Below are positions 1 through 10,100 of a stretch of 64,000 nt of DNA, in pieces. Source of the DNA: Verrucomicrobiales bacterium (GTDB taxonomy: Bacteria > Verrucomicrobiota > Verrucomicrobiia > Verrucomicrobiales > DEV007); NCBI GenBank assembly GCA_029213005.1, contig JARGPI010000008.1:124001-188000 (forward strand). Reading direction: 5' to 3'. The notes beneath the pieces were generated by a model that had not been told where the DNA came from, made no database searches, and saw nothing but the letters and a program-made list of their open reading frames with translations. Both the position numbers and the translations under genes were made by a program. How positions within the stretch are numbered: the stretch's first letter is position 1; each line of letters starts with the position of its first letter.

Positions 1-1
1 T

Positions 2-568
2 CTGGTGATGGTTATCTATATCGGCTTGATCAGCGGCGATCTCCTCGCGCAAAGTTTACTGATCAACTGGGTCGGTCACGGGATTCCATGGAACCAGCTA
101 ATCGGTCTGGTCACCCTCGCCGGAGTTGCGTTCCTGATTCCCTGGTCAACCGGAAAACCTACCTACTGCACCCACATTTGTCCCCACGGCCACGCCCAGC
201 GCTGGCTGATGAAAGTCATTCCAGCAAGGAAGAAACGCCATTTGGGCAAAGACGAAAAATGGAGCTTCGCCGCCCTGCCCGGACTGCTGCTTTTGACGAT
301 ACTCATCGTATCGTTTCTCAACCTGCCGATCGACCTGGCCGGATTTGAGCCTTTCGACGCCTGGTCGCTGAAAGGAGTCGGGATCGCCACTGTCATCGTG
401 GCGATCGTGGGACTCGTTTTCAGTCTCTTTGTCCCGATGGGCTATTGCCGCTACGGCTGCCCGACCGGACTTCTCCTCGATTTAGTAAAACGGGAGAAGA
501 ACGGTTTCAGGAAAAAAGACTGGTGGCTCGCCGCGATGATCGTGATATCGATCGCGCTATACCTCTAG
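2..568 (+). CDS. 4Fe-4S polyferredoxin-type membrane protein, NapH/NosR-like (C-terminal part)
   Basis: The reading frame is open at the left edge, so only the C-terminal 188 residues are present. Two cysteine clusters of polyferredoxin type are visible: CTHICPHG near residue 57 and CRYGCPTG near residue 148, both CxxxCPxG. They sit between hydrophobic helices (roughly residues 1-20, 35-48, 90-110, 123-145 and 174-186). Members of this family (Fer4_5; NapH, NosR, RdxA and CcoG relatives) carry electrons across the cytoplasmic membrane through two 4Fe-4S centres. The missing N-terminus might hold an FMN-binding domain as in NosR, which cannot be seen here. The end overlaps the convergent uxaC stop by 12 bases. 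Confidence 0.75.
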   Translation: MVMVIYIGLISGDLLAQSLLINWVGHGIPWNQLIGLVTLAGVAFLIPWSTGKPTYCTHICPHGHAQRWLMKVIPARKKRHLGKDEKWSFAALPGLLLLTILIVSFLNLPIDLAGFEPFDAWSLKGVGIATVIVAIVGLVFSLFVPMGYCRYGCPTGLLLDLVKREKNGFRKKDWWLAAMIVISIALYL

Positions 569-1978
569 TCCGAAGAAGTCAGCCGCGTTCTGGTAGCAAA
601 TCCGCTTTACCATATTTCCGGCCAATTCCATATCGCGGGGAATTTCGCCGTTTTCAATATCCTGACCAATAACATTACAGAGAATTCTCCGGAAATATTC
701 GTGCCGGGTAAACGACAGAAAACTCCGCGAGTCAGTCAACATCCCGAGAAAGCGCGACAGCAACGAGGTATTGGAAAACGCATTGATCTGCCACTCCATT
801 CCCTCTTTGGTATCGAGAAACCACCACGCTGTTCCGAGCTGAAGGCGACAAGGCGGTTCGCCCGGCTTTCCGGACTGGAAGTTTCCGACCATGGCCGAAA
901 GCGCGTAGTTGTCTTTCGGATTCAGATTATAGACAATCATTTTCGGGAGATGCCCCCGATTGTCCAGCGTGTCGAGATACTGACGAAACGCTGCGGTATG
1001 ATTGATATCGGCTATGGAATCGCAACCGACGTCCCGACCCAATTCGTTAAACAGGCGGGTGTTATTATTTCGCTCACAACCGATATGCAGTTGTTTTGTC
1101 CAGCCGCGTGACTCATCGAGTTCCGCGAAATACAGCATCAGGAAATTGCCGAATTTATCAGTCTCGGTTTCATCCGCACAGGATCCACCTCTCACTTTGT
1201 TGAAGATCGTTTCCGCTTCGGACTTGGAACATTCTGTCTGGAAAATCGTGTAGAGCCCGTGGTCGGAGATTCGTCCGCCCAGTTCATGAAAGAAATCGTG
1301 TCGGGCACGAATCGCATCGAGAAAGCCGCTCAGGGAACCACAATCCACGCCACTGACTTCGGACAATTTGTCAGCATAGGTGTTGAAATGATCCGCATCA
1401 TTTACCCAGAGCGCAGCGTCAGGCCGGAAGGTCGGATAAACCCCGATGTCGATCGTCGGGTCCGCCGCAATCGCCTGGTGATGCTCCAACGAATGCGTCG
1501 GGTCATCCGTCGTGCAAAGCGCTTTTACCTTCATCCGGCGCAGCAGTGACCGACAGGAAAAATCCGGCGTTGCCAGAGCGGCATTACCTTTTTCCCAAAC
1601 TTCATCCGCTGTTTCGGGTGAGAAAAGCCCCTGAAAGCCGAAATACCGGTCCAGCTCCAGATGCGTCCAGTGATAGAGCGCATTTCTCAAGGTGTGAGGA
1701 ACCGTTTCCGCCCAGGCATCAAATTTATCCCGAGGCGAAGCATCACCCGTGATCCGGCTTTCGCAGATCCCATTGGCGCGCATGCCCCGCCACTTGTAAT
1801 GATCCCCTGCCAACCACACATCGAACAAATTGTCGAAACTGCGATCCGAAGCGATCTCGTCAGGTGGCAGGTGATTGTGAAAGTCGAGAATCGGCTCGTC
1901 CTTCGCAAAATTGTGATAGAGCTCCCGCGCAGCCATCGACTGCAGCATAAAGTCATCGGTAATAAACGGTTGAGACAT
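557..1978 (-). CDS. uxaC: Uronate (glucuronate) isomerase
   Basis: The 473-residue product matches the usual length of UxaC (about 470). The N-terminus follows the family pattern ITDDF...LYHNFAKDEPILDFHNHLPP, with the metal-site His-x-His at residues 34-36, then FDNLFDVWLAGDHYKWR. UxaC converts D-glucuronate to D-fructuronate and D-galacturonate to D-tagaturonate, the first intracellular step of uronic acid breakdown. The rest of the pathway (uxaA/B, uxuA/B) is not in the window. Together with the sulfatases further along, it fits an organism that eats uronate-containing polysaccharides. It is divergent from cysS, with about 190 bases between them. Confidence 0.95.
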   Translation of the reverse strand: MSQPFITDDFMLQSMAARELYHNFAKDEPILDFHNHLPPDEIASDRSFDNLFDVWLAGDHYKWRGMRANGICESRITGDASPRDKFDAWAETVPHTLRNALYHWTHLELDRYFGFQGLFSPETADEVWEKGNAALATPDFSCRSLLRRMKVKALCTTDDPTHSLEHHQAIAADPTIDIGVYPTFRPDAALWVNDADHFNTYADKLSEVSGVDCGSLSGFLDAIRARHDFFHELGGRISDHGLYTIFQTECSKSEAETIFNKVRGGSCADETETDKFGNFLMLYFAELDESRGWTKQLHIGCERNNNTRLFNELGRDVGCDSIADINHTAAFRQYLDTLDNRGHLPKMIVYNLNPKDNYALSAMVGNFQSGKPGEPPCRLQLGTAWWFLDTKEGMEWQINAFSNTSLLSRFLGMLTDSRSFLSFTRHEYFRRILCNVIGQDIENGEIPRDMELAGNMVKRICYQNAADFFGLEV

Positions 1979-2122
1979 AATCGTGAGCTAACCCGAACTT
2001 TTGCTGAATGCAATGGTGCGTTTAGGGAGATAAAGTGCCGCCAAATTTCGAGTAACTTTATGATTTATCGTGGCTTACTATAATTTTTAGCAAATATTCA
2101 CTCGACTTGAAGGGGCTTCGAG

Positions 2123-2134
2123 TTGTAATTACAA
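2123..2134. promoter_or_regulatory. Perfect 12-bp palindrome in the uxaC-cysS divergent region
   Basis: The sequence TTGTAATTACAA is a perfect palindrome lying 35 bases upstream of cysS and about 145 bases upstream of uxaC, in an AT-rich divergent intergenic region. This symmetry is typical of a dimeric repressor operator. No regulator can be named, and a 12-bp palindrome can occur by chance in 64 kb of AT-rich spacers. Confidence 0.25.
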
Positions 2135-2169
2135 AGCTACCGTTTATAAGCTAAGCACGAGGTCGTAAT

Positions 2170-3624
2170 ATGGCCTCAGATATCCTGAAAAATCATAATA
2201 GCCAGATGAATTGTCTACATCTCTACGATAGTCAGACCCGAAAGAATAAGCCCGTCACCCCAATCGAAGGAGATACGCTTCGATTTTACTGCTGCGGCCC
2301 AACGGTCTACGGACCGGCCCACATCGGAAATTTCCGGACTTTTGTGATGCAGGATGTGTTTCGCCGAGTCGTGGAATCCACCGGATTGAAAACCCGGCAC
2401 GTGAGAAATCTGACCGATGTTGATGACAAAACGATCCGGCAATCCCAGGCCGAGGGAGTATCACTGGGAGACTTCACCACCGGGTGGACCGAAAAATTTC
2501 ATAAAGACAGTGAATCGCTCAATTTGCTGCCGCCCCATGTGGAACCGAGTGCAGTTGACCATATTCCGGAGCAGATCGAGATGATCGCCACCCTGATCGA
2601 AAAAGGCCACGCCTACCGTTCCGATGATGGTTCGGTCTATTTCAAAGTCGATTCCTTCGAAGATTACGGAAAACTGTCCCGGCTCAAAGAGCGTGAAATC
2701 ACAACGAACAACGTGACTCAAGAAACTGAGCGCGAAGATTCGGATGAATACGAGCGCGAATCAGCAGCTGATTTTGTCCTATGGAAATCCCGCAAAGAGG
2801 AAGACGGCCCGAATTTCTGGGAATCCCCATGGGGACAAGGCCGCCCGGGCTGGCACCTTGAGTGCTCCGCGATGTGCAAAAAGCACCTGGGAGACAGTTT
2901 CGACGTCCATTCCGGAGGAGAAGACCTGCTTTTTCCTCATCACGAGAACGAAATCGCCCAGAGCGAATGCTGCAATGGTGCCGCTTTTGTGAATCACTGG
3001 TTTCATATTAGCCACCTCATGGTCGATGGCGCTAAAATGAGCAAATCGCTCAACAATCTCTACACCATCGACCAGTTGGAGGAGATGGGGCACACGGCAG
3101 AGGAAGTTCGCTACGTGCTTCTTTCGGGAAGCTACGGCCAACAGCTCAATTTCACGCTGGATTCTCTCAAAGCAGCCGGAAAAGCACTGGAACGACTTCG
3201 CGATTTTAAAGAAAAACTCGGAGCGATTCCCGACGGCGTGGCGACTTCGCTTGATGATTTCGGCCCGTTTCGCCCCGTCATCGACGCCCTCCTGAACGAC
3301 CTGAACACTTCCGATGCACTGGGAAAACTTTTTAGTCTGATCAAACAATATCAAAAAGAGATTCCCGATCTCGACAACGACACGCTTAACGAAGCCCGTC
3401 GTGGGTTCGCCTATTGTATTTTTGCTCTCGGTCTGAAGCTCGACATTCCGAAGACGAGTAAATCCAACGTTCCGGAGAATGTCGCCCAAATGGCCGCAGA
3501 TCGCTGGGAGGCGAAACAGAACAAAGACTGGGCAAAATCCGACGAATTACGCGATGCGATCGCCGCAGAAGGTTGGCAGGTAAAGGATACCAAAGAGGGA
3601 TATACCGTCGCTCCCCTGGCTTAA
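2170..3624 (+). CDS. cysS: Cysteine--tRNA ligase
   Basis: The 484-residue protein attaches cysteine to tRNA-Cys. The class I signature appears as AHIGNF (HIGH motif, residues 50-55), preceded by the zinc-site cysteines of [10 protein letters not shown], and the KMSKS loop is intact (AKMSKSLNN, around residues 288-296). [20 protein letters not shown] is the conserved zinc and active-site stretch. The ATG at 2170 has GAGG about 7 bases upstream. An internal Met at 2206 aligns better with many homologues ([13 protein letters not shown]), so the extra 12 residues may be a lineage extension. Both copies of its tRNA substrate lie 32 kb downstream. Confidence 0.97.
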   Translation: MASDILKNHNSQMNCLHLYDSQTRKNKPVTPIEGDTLRFYCCGPTVYGPAHIGNFRTFVMQDVFRRVVESTGLKTRHVRNLTDVDDKTIRQSQAEGVSLGDFTTGWTEKFHKDSESLNLLPPHVEPSAVDHIPEQIEMIATLIEKGHAYRSDDGSVYFKVDSFEDYGKLSRLKEREITTNNVTQETEREDSDEYERESAADFVLWKSRKEEDGPNFWESPWGQGRPGWHLECSAMCKKHLGDSFDVHSGGEDLLFPHHENEIAQSECCNGAAFVNHWFHISHLMVDGAKMSKSLNNLYTIDQLEEMGHTAEEVRYVLLSGSYGQQLNFTLDSLKAAGKALERLRDFKEKLGAIPDGVATSLDDFGPFRPVIDALLNDLNTSDALGKLFSLIKQYQKEIPDLDNDTLNEARRGFAYCIFALGLKLDIPKTSKSNVPENVAQMAADRWEAKQNKDWAKSDELRDAIAAEGWQVKDTKEGYTVAPLA

Positions 3625-3649
3625 ATCCAATCAAAAAACCACGCTCAAA

Positions 3650-3713
3650 CAGCGCTGGAAATTCAGGGAAACTAAGGGACAGTTAGCGCTGCACCAACCT
3701 TAGCTTCTGCGGG
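3650..3713 (+). other. Possible structured leader in front of thrS
   Basis: Between cysS and thrS two inverted repeats interleave: CAGCGCT (3650-3656) with AGCGCTG (3685-3691), and CTAAGG (3672-3677) with CCTTAG (3708-3713). They could form mutually exclusive hairpins in the 5-prime untranslated RNA of thrS. Threonyl-tRNA synthetase genes in other bacteria are often controlled through their leaders. No T-box signature is present here, and the stems are short. Confidence 0.25.
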
Positions 3714-3747
3714 GTTGTGCCTTATTCAAAGCTAAATCTCAAATACA

Positions 3748-5631
3748 ATGTCCAAAGATCGAAAGACCCTTGAAGAACGCGACCAGATGTCTGACCTGGA
3801 ACGGCTCCGTCACTCGACGGCCCACGTTATGGCGACCGCGATTCTCAAGATCTGGCCCGATGCCCAGTTCGCCTATGGACCTCCGATCGATCACGAGGTC
3901 TACGGTTTCTACTACGATGTCGATTTGAAGCATCGCATCACGCCGGATGATTTCGAAAAAATCGAGGCTGAGATGAAAAAGATCGTCAAAGAGAACCAGC
4001 CGTTCGAAAGAATGACGGTTTCCCGCGACGAGGCTCTTGAGCTGGCCAAATCAGGAAGACTGGGCGGACTCGCCGAGCGCGATGCCGAAAGTGTCTTTAA
4101 AGTGGATCTTCTCAATGATATCCCTGAAGGCGAAGAAATTTCGATCTTCAAAAACGGAGACTTCTGGGATCTCTGCGCCGGTCCCCACGTGGGCAGAACT
4201 GGAAACTGTAAAGCTTACAAAATTCAAAGCGTGGCGAGCGCCTTTTACAAGGGCGATGCCAACAACCAGCAACTTCAGCGCCTCTACGGAACCGCATTTA
4301 AAAACAAGACACTGCTAACGGAACACCTTGAGCGGGTCGAAGAAGCGAAACTCCGCGACCACCGCAAGCTGGGTAAAGAACTCGAGTTATTTAAAATCGA
4401 CGAGCAGGTGGGTCAGGGTCTCATCCTCTGGTTACCGAACGGAGCCATCATTCGTCAGGAGTTACAGAACTTCATCGGCGAGGAACTGGAGAGACAGGGC
4501 TACTCACAGGTCTTCACTCCGCACATCGGAAAACTGGATCTCTATCGGACTTCGGGACACTTCCCCTACTACGAAGATTCTCAATTTGTTCCGGTTATCG
4601 AGCGCGACGCTCTGAATAAACTTTCTGACGAAGGTTGTTCCTGCGCCGACTTGAACAATGCCCTGATCAACGGTGAAGCAGACGGTTTCCTCCTGAAGCC
4701 GATGAACTGCCCGCACCACATCAGGATTTACGATGCCTCACCACACTCCTACCGGGACCTCCCGGTACGACTTGCTGAGTTTGGAACCGTTTATCGCTGG
4801 GAACAATCCGGCGAACTCGGCGGCATGACCCGGGTGCGCTGCTTCACTCAGGACGATGCCCACCTTTTTGTTACCCCGGACCAGCTTGATGAAGAAATTC
4901 AAGGCTGCCTGGAGCTCGTGAAAATCGTTCTCGGAACTCTGAAAATGGATGACTACCGCGTCCGGGTAAGCCTCCGGGATCCGGAATCTGACAAATACGT
5001 CGGCGATCCGGCTAACTGGGACAAAGCCGAGGAAGCGCTCCGGAAAGCCGCTCAATCCCTGGGCAAACCTTTCACCGAGGAAGAAGGAGAAGCCGCTTTC
5101 TACGGTCCGAAAATCGATTTTGTGGTGAAGGACGTCATCGGCCGGGAGTGGCAACTGGGTACCGTCCAGGTTGACTATAACCTTCCGGAGAGATTTGACC
5201 TGCACTATACCGGAGCTGACAACGAAAAACATCGCCCCGTTATGATTCACCGGGCACCATTTGGATCGATGGAGCGATTTGTCGGTGTGCTAATCGAACA
5301 TTTCGCCGGTCATTTCCCGACCTGGCTCTCACCTGAGCAGGTTCGCATCCTACCGATTTCGGATAAGTTCGCTGAGTACGGTCAGGAGATTGAAGCCAAA
5401 CTGAAAGCAAAAGGCGTGCGGGTCAAAATTGATCTCACCTCTGAAAAAGTCGGTGCTAAAATCCGTCTCGCTCAGCTCGCCAAGGTTCCCTATATGTTAG
5501 TGGCCGGAGCTAAAGAAATGGAAGCCGGGGAAGTCTCTGTCCGCCACCGCAACCGGGGTGACGAGGGTACAAAATCGGTAGACGAATTTGTCGATGCCAT
5601 TGTCAAGGAGATCGAGGAACGTGTCGTATAG
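3748..5631 (+). CDS. thrS: Threonine--tRNA ligase, lacking the N-terminal TGS domain
   Basis: A 627-residue class II synthetase. The editing (N2/SAD) domain begins almost at once (LERLRHSTAHVMATAI near residue 19), so the TGS ubiquitin-like domain that normally fills the first 60 residues is absent. The catalytic core is intact, with the zinc-site motif PMNCPHH, FGTVYRWEQSGELGGMTRVR, FTQDDAHLF and HRAPFGSMERF. The anticodon-binding domain follows at the C-terminus. Length is restored partly by an extra segment of about 25-30 residues with two cysteines (GCSC), roughly residues 281-311, between the first catalytic strands and PMNCP. It likely forms a transcription unit with the two genes downstream. 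Confidence 0.96.
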   Translation: MSKDRKTLEERDQMSDLERLRHSTAHVMATAILKIWPDAQFAYGPPIDHEVYGFYYDVDLKHRITPDDFEKIEAEMKKIVKENQPFERMTVSRDEALELAKSGRLGGLAERDAESVFKVDLLNDIPEGEEISIFKNGDFWDLCAGPHVGRTGNCKAYKIQSVASAFYKGDANNQQLQRLYGTAFKNKTLLTEHLERVEEAKLRDHRKLGKELELFKIDEQVGQGLILWLPNGAIIRQELQNFIGEELERQGYSQVFTPHIGKLDLYRTSGHFPYYEDSQFVPVIERDALNKLSDEGCSCADLNNALINGEADGFLLKPMNCPHHIRIYDASPHSYRDLPVRLAEFGTVYRWEQSGELGGMTRVRCFTQDDAHLFVTPDQLDEEIQGCLELVKIVLGTLKMDDYRVRVSLRDPESDKYVGDPANWDKAEEALRKAAQSLGKPFTEEEGEAAFYGPKIDFVVKDVIGREWQLGTVQVDYNLPERFDLHYTGADNEKHRPVMIHRAPFGSMERFVGVLIEHFAGHFPTWLSPEQVRILPISDKFAEYGQEIEAKLKAKGVRVKIDLTSEKVGAKIRLAQLAKVPYMLVAGAKEMEAGEVSVRHRNRGDEGTKSVDEFVDAIVKEIEERVV

Positions 5632-5647
5632 CAATTAGTCCCGAAGT

Positions 5648-6178
5648 ATGGAAACCTTATCCTGCTTCAAATGCGATAGTGATTTAGTCGCCGGCACCAC
5701 CAAATGCAGTCGCTGCAGCTGGAATGGTGGTGCCGCACTTCCGGAAAGCGACGATCGCTACCTGGTCCTCGTGGCCCTGATTTACCGGACGATTGAGGAA
5801 GGAGTCCGGGTGATGCCCTACATCAATCGCGTCGAGGGCACCGCCCGGGAACTTGCCGTGCTGGAGCATGGTGATCAGTGCGAAATCGACGGGACCAAGT
5901 GGCGAATATCCGGCAAGAACGCTGAGAAAGGATGTTTCTTTCTCAACGGGTTCAGAATTCTCCATTTCCCGAACCGCCAGTTTTTTAAATTCGAACCTGA
6001 AGACCCAGTTGAGGAGATTAAAGAGGAAATGCGACGATGGAAACATCTTCACTCTGCCTACTACGAGATTCTAGAGTTGAAGAAACGTCGCGAACTACGG
6101 GGCTATCTCCGCAGACCGGAGAGGAAACGCGCTATCTACCGCGCAAAAATTCAGGATGAAAGTCCCTACCTAAGCTGA
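5648..6178 (+). CDS. Zinc-ribbon hypothetical protein
   Basis: The 176-residue protein is not recognised as a known family. Its N-terminus has two CxxC knuckles (C6-C9 and C20-C23), a compact zinc ribbon. A mixed alpha/beta middle follows, and then a strongly basic helical C-terminus (residues about 125-176, with KKRRELRGYLRRPERKR). That combination suggests nucleic acid or membrane-surface contact, which is inference only. It starts 16 bases after thrS, and its stop overlaps the start of the EamA gene by one base (TGATG), so it is a genuine operon member. Confidence 0.7.
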   Translation: METLSCFKCDSDLVAGTTKCSRCSWNGGAALPESDDRYLVLVALIYRTIEEGVRVMPYINRVEGTARELAVLEHGDQCEIDGTKWRISGKNAEKGCFFLNGFRILHFPNRQFFKFEPEDPVEEIKEEMRRWKHLHSAYYEILELKKRRELRGYLRRPERKRAIYRAKIQDESPYLS

Positions 6179-7059
6179 TGCTCTCTCAGGGGGATTTGTA
6201 TGCCATTGCCTCGGGCTTTTTCTGGTCATTTTCGGTCATTTTGATGCGGGTCAGTGGCTTCACCATCCCACCCGTCCCCCTGACCTTTTTCAAAAGTTTC
6301 GTCGCCATCGCCGGATTTCTACTGATCCTCGTAATCCGGGGAGAACCCTTGTGGCCCGAGCTCACCGCCGGAGCCTATCTCCGCCTCACGATCAGCGCCA
6401 TACTCGGCATATCGATCGCAGACACGATGTTCGCCGCCGCCTTAAACCGGCTCGGAGCCAGCCTTCAGGCCATCGCTGACTGCATTTATGCGCCCGCCGT
6501 TACCCTCGTCGGATTCCTTATGTTCAAAGAGGGCCTGCATCCCCTTGAATTTCTCGGAGGAGCACTGGTCGTCTCCGGAGTCTTCGTCGGAATGGTGGTT
6601 ACCAGCGAAGTAAAAAGCAAACGGGATTTGATGATGGGCACGGCACTGGCTGCAGGTGCCCACGTGACAATGGCATTCGGGATCCTGATGGTCAGAGATT
6701 TGATTCGCTCAGAATCGCTTCTCTGGATAGCCGCCTACCGCTTCGGAATTGCATTGATCGCTCTCGGCCTCTTTTCGGCACTCTGCGGTTCCGCCCACTC
6801 TCTCTTTGTGGGATTCCGTAAAATCCATACCTGGAAAACCACCATTCCAATGGCCATCCTCGGCCCCTTTCTCGCAACCCTGTTCTGGATTGCCGGTTTC
6901 AAATACGAAACGGTAGGTCGAGTCGCGATCTACAATCAACTATCCACCGTTTTCATTATCATCCTCGCCTGGTTGATCCTGAAAGAGAAAATGACCCTTC
7001 GAAAAACCATAGGAGTCATTCTGGCAGCAGCAGGATCAGTTCTCGTGGCACTCCATTGA
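6178..7059 (+). CDS. EamA/DMT-family transporter
   Basis: The 293-residue membrane protein has about ten hydrophobic helices arranged as two EamA repeats of roughly 140 residues each, the standard plan of drug/metabolite transporters. The typical end-of-repeat motif recurs (FKEGLHPLEFLGGALVVSGVF and LKEKMTLRKTIGVILAAAGSVLV). Such proteins usually export small metabolites or amino acids, and the substrate cannot be read from sequence. The start overlaps the preceding stop in TGATG, indicating translational coupling. Confidence 0.85.
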   Translation: MLSQGDLYAIASGFFWSFSVILMRVSGFTIPPVPLTFFKSFVAIAGFLLILVIRGEPLWPELTAGAYLRLTISAILGISIADTMFAAALNRLGASLQAIADCIYAPAVTLVGFLMFKEGLHPLEFLGGALVVSGVFVGMVVTSEVKSKRDLMMGTALAAGAHVTMAFGILMVRDLIRSESLLWIAAYRFGIALIALGLFSALCGSAHSLFVGFRKIHTWKTTIPMAILGPFLATLFWIAGFKYETVGRVAIYNQLSTVFIIILAWLILKEKMTLRKTIGVILAAAGSVLVALH

Positions 7060-7157
7060 GGTTCCACCTCGTTCATCATCAACCGGCTAAATCGGTAAAA
7101 AATACGGAATTTCGCTTCCTTTTATTAGTAAAATAATATAGATGTAAAGAACACACC

Positions 7158-10100
7158 ATGTCACTTTCCGGGAAAAATTCCCCCTCCCCCCTTGAGCAGA
7201 AAATTCTCTGCGAAGCATTGAGGACATTCCCGGAAACCGCCCGAAGCCAGTATCTGGACGCTGCCTGTGGCGATGATCAAAATCTGCGCTCCCGGGTCGA
7301 TGATTTGATTAAAACTCATGGGGAACAAATCACTGTTCCCGACCTGTCTCTTTTCCCGGAGGACGAAAGCTATTCGGAATCACTTCAGCTTCCCTCCGAA
7401 GCCGGGGAGTTTGTGATGCAGATAATTGAGGATCTCGATTATGACGACGCTTCACCTCCGGAAAAACTGGGACGATACATCATTGAGGAAATTATCGGAG
7501 AGGGAACGTTTGGGACAGTTTACAAGGGGTTTGACCCCAATTTGAACCGGATGGTAGCGATCAAACTGATTCACCGGGATCGGATCGCACTCCTCGAAAG
7601 TATCGACGACTGGTTTGAGGAGGCACGCCTTCTCGCAACCCTCAACCATCCCGGCATCGTTCCCGTTTACGATGCAGATCAGTCCGGCAACGAGGTATTT
7701 ATCGTGTCTGAATTTATAGACGGTCAATCGTTGGCAACCACTCTGGCGGCAACGAAACCGACACCCACTGAAGCCGTCCGGATCCTGGCCGAAGTGGCGG
7801 AGGCTGCACATGCCGCACACCTCAGCGGACTGGTGCACCGCGATATCAAACCGGGAAATATCATGATCCGGGCCGATGGAAAAGCGCTCCTGATCGACTT
7901 CGGGTTGGCGATTTCCAGACAACACCCCGGTAATCAATTTGCGAGTGGAGTCGCGGGGACCCCGTCCTACATGAGTCCGGAACAGACCCGCAGCGAAGGG
8001 CACCTCGTGGATCGCCGGTCGGACATCTTCAGTCTAGGCGTTGTCTTTTTTGAGATGCTGGTGGGACAGCGCCCTTTTAAAGGATCCGATATCGATTTTG
8101 TCTTCAGTCAGATCCAATCTCACCAAACCCCGAAATTCCCTGCTTCCGACCCTCCGATCCCGACTGAATTGCAGAGGATTTGTAACAAATGCCTCGCCCC
8201 GAGAGCCTCAGAACGGTATCAGGACGGACGAGAGCTCTATGACGATCTCCGTTCATTTCTCAATCCTGACGAAGCTCTCGCAATACGCAGGGATCCGGAC
8301 AAAAGGCCGGTAATTGTCCCGAAAGGTCTCCGGTCTTTCGACGCCTCAGATGGTGATTTCTTCCTCCAACTACTACCCGGGCCATACGACCGGGAGGGTT
8401 TTCCGGAATGCGTCCGCTTTTGGCTAAACCGGATCAAAGCAACGACAATTAAGGATGGCGCTTTTCGTATTGGAATGATTTACGGACCTTCGGGATCAGG
8501 GAAGTCGTCTCTCATTAAAGCCGGGGTTCTTCCCTGGCTTCCGGAATCGATAGAAGTCTTCAAAGTCGACGCTTCGCGCACTCGCACCTGCGACACCCTG
8601 AAAAGTTATCTGGTATCGCGAATCGGAGAGTCAGTCGCCGACAAAGAGTTACCCGAAATCGTCCGGCATTTGAGATCGAACAAAGGTTCCAACCCTTCAG
8701 AAAAAGTACTGTTCGTCTTCGATCAATTCGAACAGTGGCTTTTTGGCCGGGAGCAGGGCGAAATATCGGGGGATGAACTGATTAACACGCTCCGGCAATG
8801 CGATGGCATCCATACCCAGGCGATTCTTGTGATCAGAGATGAATTCTGGATTCCGGCGAGCCAACTGATGGAAGATCTGGATTGCGAGTTGCGCACTGAG
8901 AAAAACGCACGCTACGTCGAAATGTTTTCGCTTTCTCACGGCACCGAAATCTTAAAAAAATTCGGCCGGTCGTACGGTCGGATCCCCGCCGACGGTGAAA
9001 TCGGAAAGGTTGTGGATGAATTTATTACTGAAAGTATTCGCAGCCTCAGTGTCGACGGGAAGATTGCGCCGGTCCAACTGGCATTGTTTGCTGAAATGTT
9101 TAAAAACAGGCGCTGGTCAGTAGATGAACTGAAACGGGTCGGTGGTGCTAAAGGAATCGGGGTCGCATTTTTTGATGAAAATTTTATGCTCCGAACTTCG
9201 GATCCCCGGTTTCGTAACCACCGGAAGGCGGCAAAACTGGTTTTAGAATCTCTACTTCCTCAGAACCGCACGTTGATTAAAGGCTCGATGAAGACGGAAG
9301 CGGAACTGTTAGCCGTATCAGGTTACGAAAGCCAGCCTCAGCAATTCCGGGAATTGATTTCGATCCTCGATACCGAGTTAAAGGTGATCACTCCGGTATC
9401 CGCCGAAGACGAAACGGTCTCACAATCGGCGAATAGAGGTTTCCAGCTTACCCATGACTACCTCGTTCCCGTAATCCGCGACTGGCTACGCCGGAAAAAA
9501 AAGGAAACACTACAGGGACGAACTGAGTTGCGAATGGATGAGCTGGCATCATCGTTCAACCTGAGCCGGGAACGTCGCCACCTTCCCTCATTTTTGGAAT
9601 GGATTCGATTTCAGATCCTCACAAGCCACTCACATTGGAATTCGGCCCAGAAGCAGATGATGAAGGCCGCTATCAAGCGAATTTGCCTGAGTGCTTCTTT
9701 TCTTGGCGGGCTGATTCTACTATTGATTCCACTCGGTCTCTTTATTTCGAACTTGAGAATCGAAGAGGAATTACTGGACCATCTGCTTTCGACTCCGACC
9801 GCGGATTCCCGCCCTATTCTCAACCGCCTCGAATCACCAAATTCAATTACCCTCACAAAAGCAGAGCGCATCTTCGGTTCTTCGGAACTCAATGAAAGCG
9901 CCAACACAAATTTGGCCCTATTACTATTACCGGACCGTCCTGACACGATTCCTATTGCCTACGAAAGATTGCTGGTCGCAGCGCCGGAGGAATTCTATCT
10001 CATCATCGAACGGGTCAAGACCGCAAAATGCGAGGTGAAGATTGTAGAGAAGCTGCATCAGCCAGCAGGGCAAATTTCGACCGCAAAATCAGCACGGTTC

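Noticed and set aside
2779..3489. Long reverse frame (236 residues) inside cysS
   Set aside because: It is the shadow of an unmistakable cysteinyl-tRNA synthetase, with no motif or ribosome context of its own. Similar shadows lie inside thrS (4738-5250), the second sulfatase (39515-40282) and the LuxC-like gene (52619-53215).
3625..3747. T-box riboswitch before thrS
   Set aside because: No T-box core sequence and no antiterminator-type stem is visible; stems are short.
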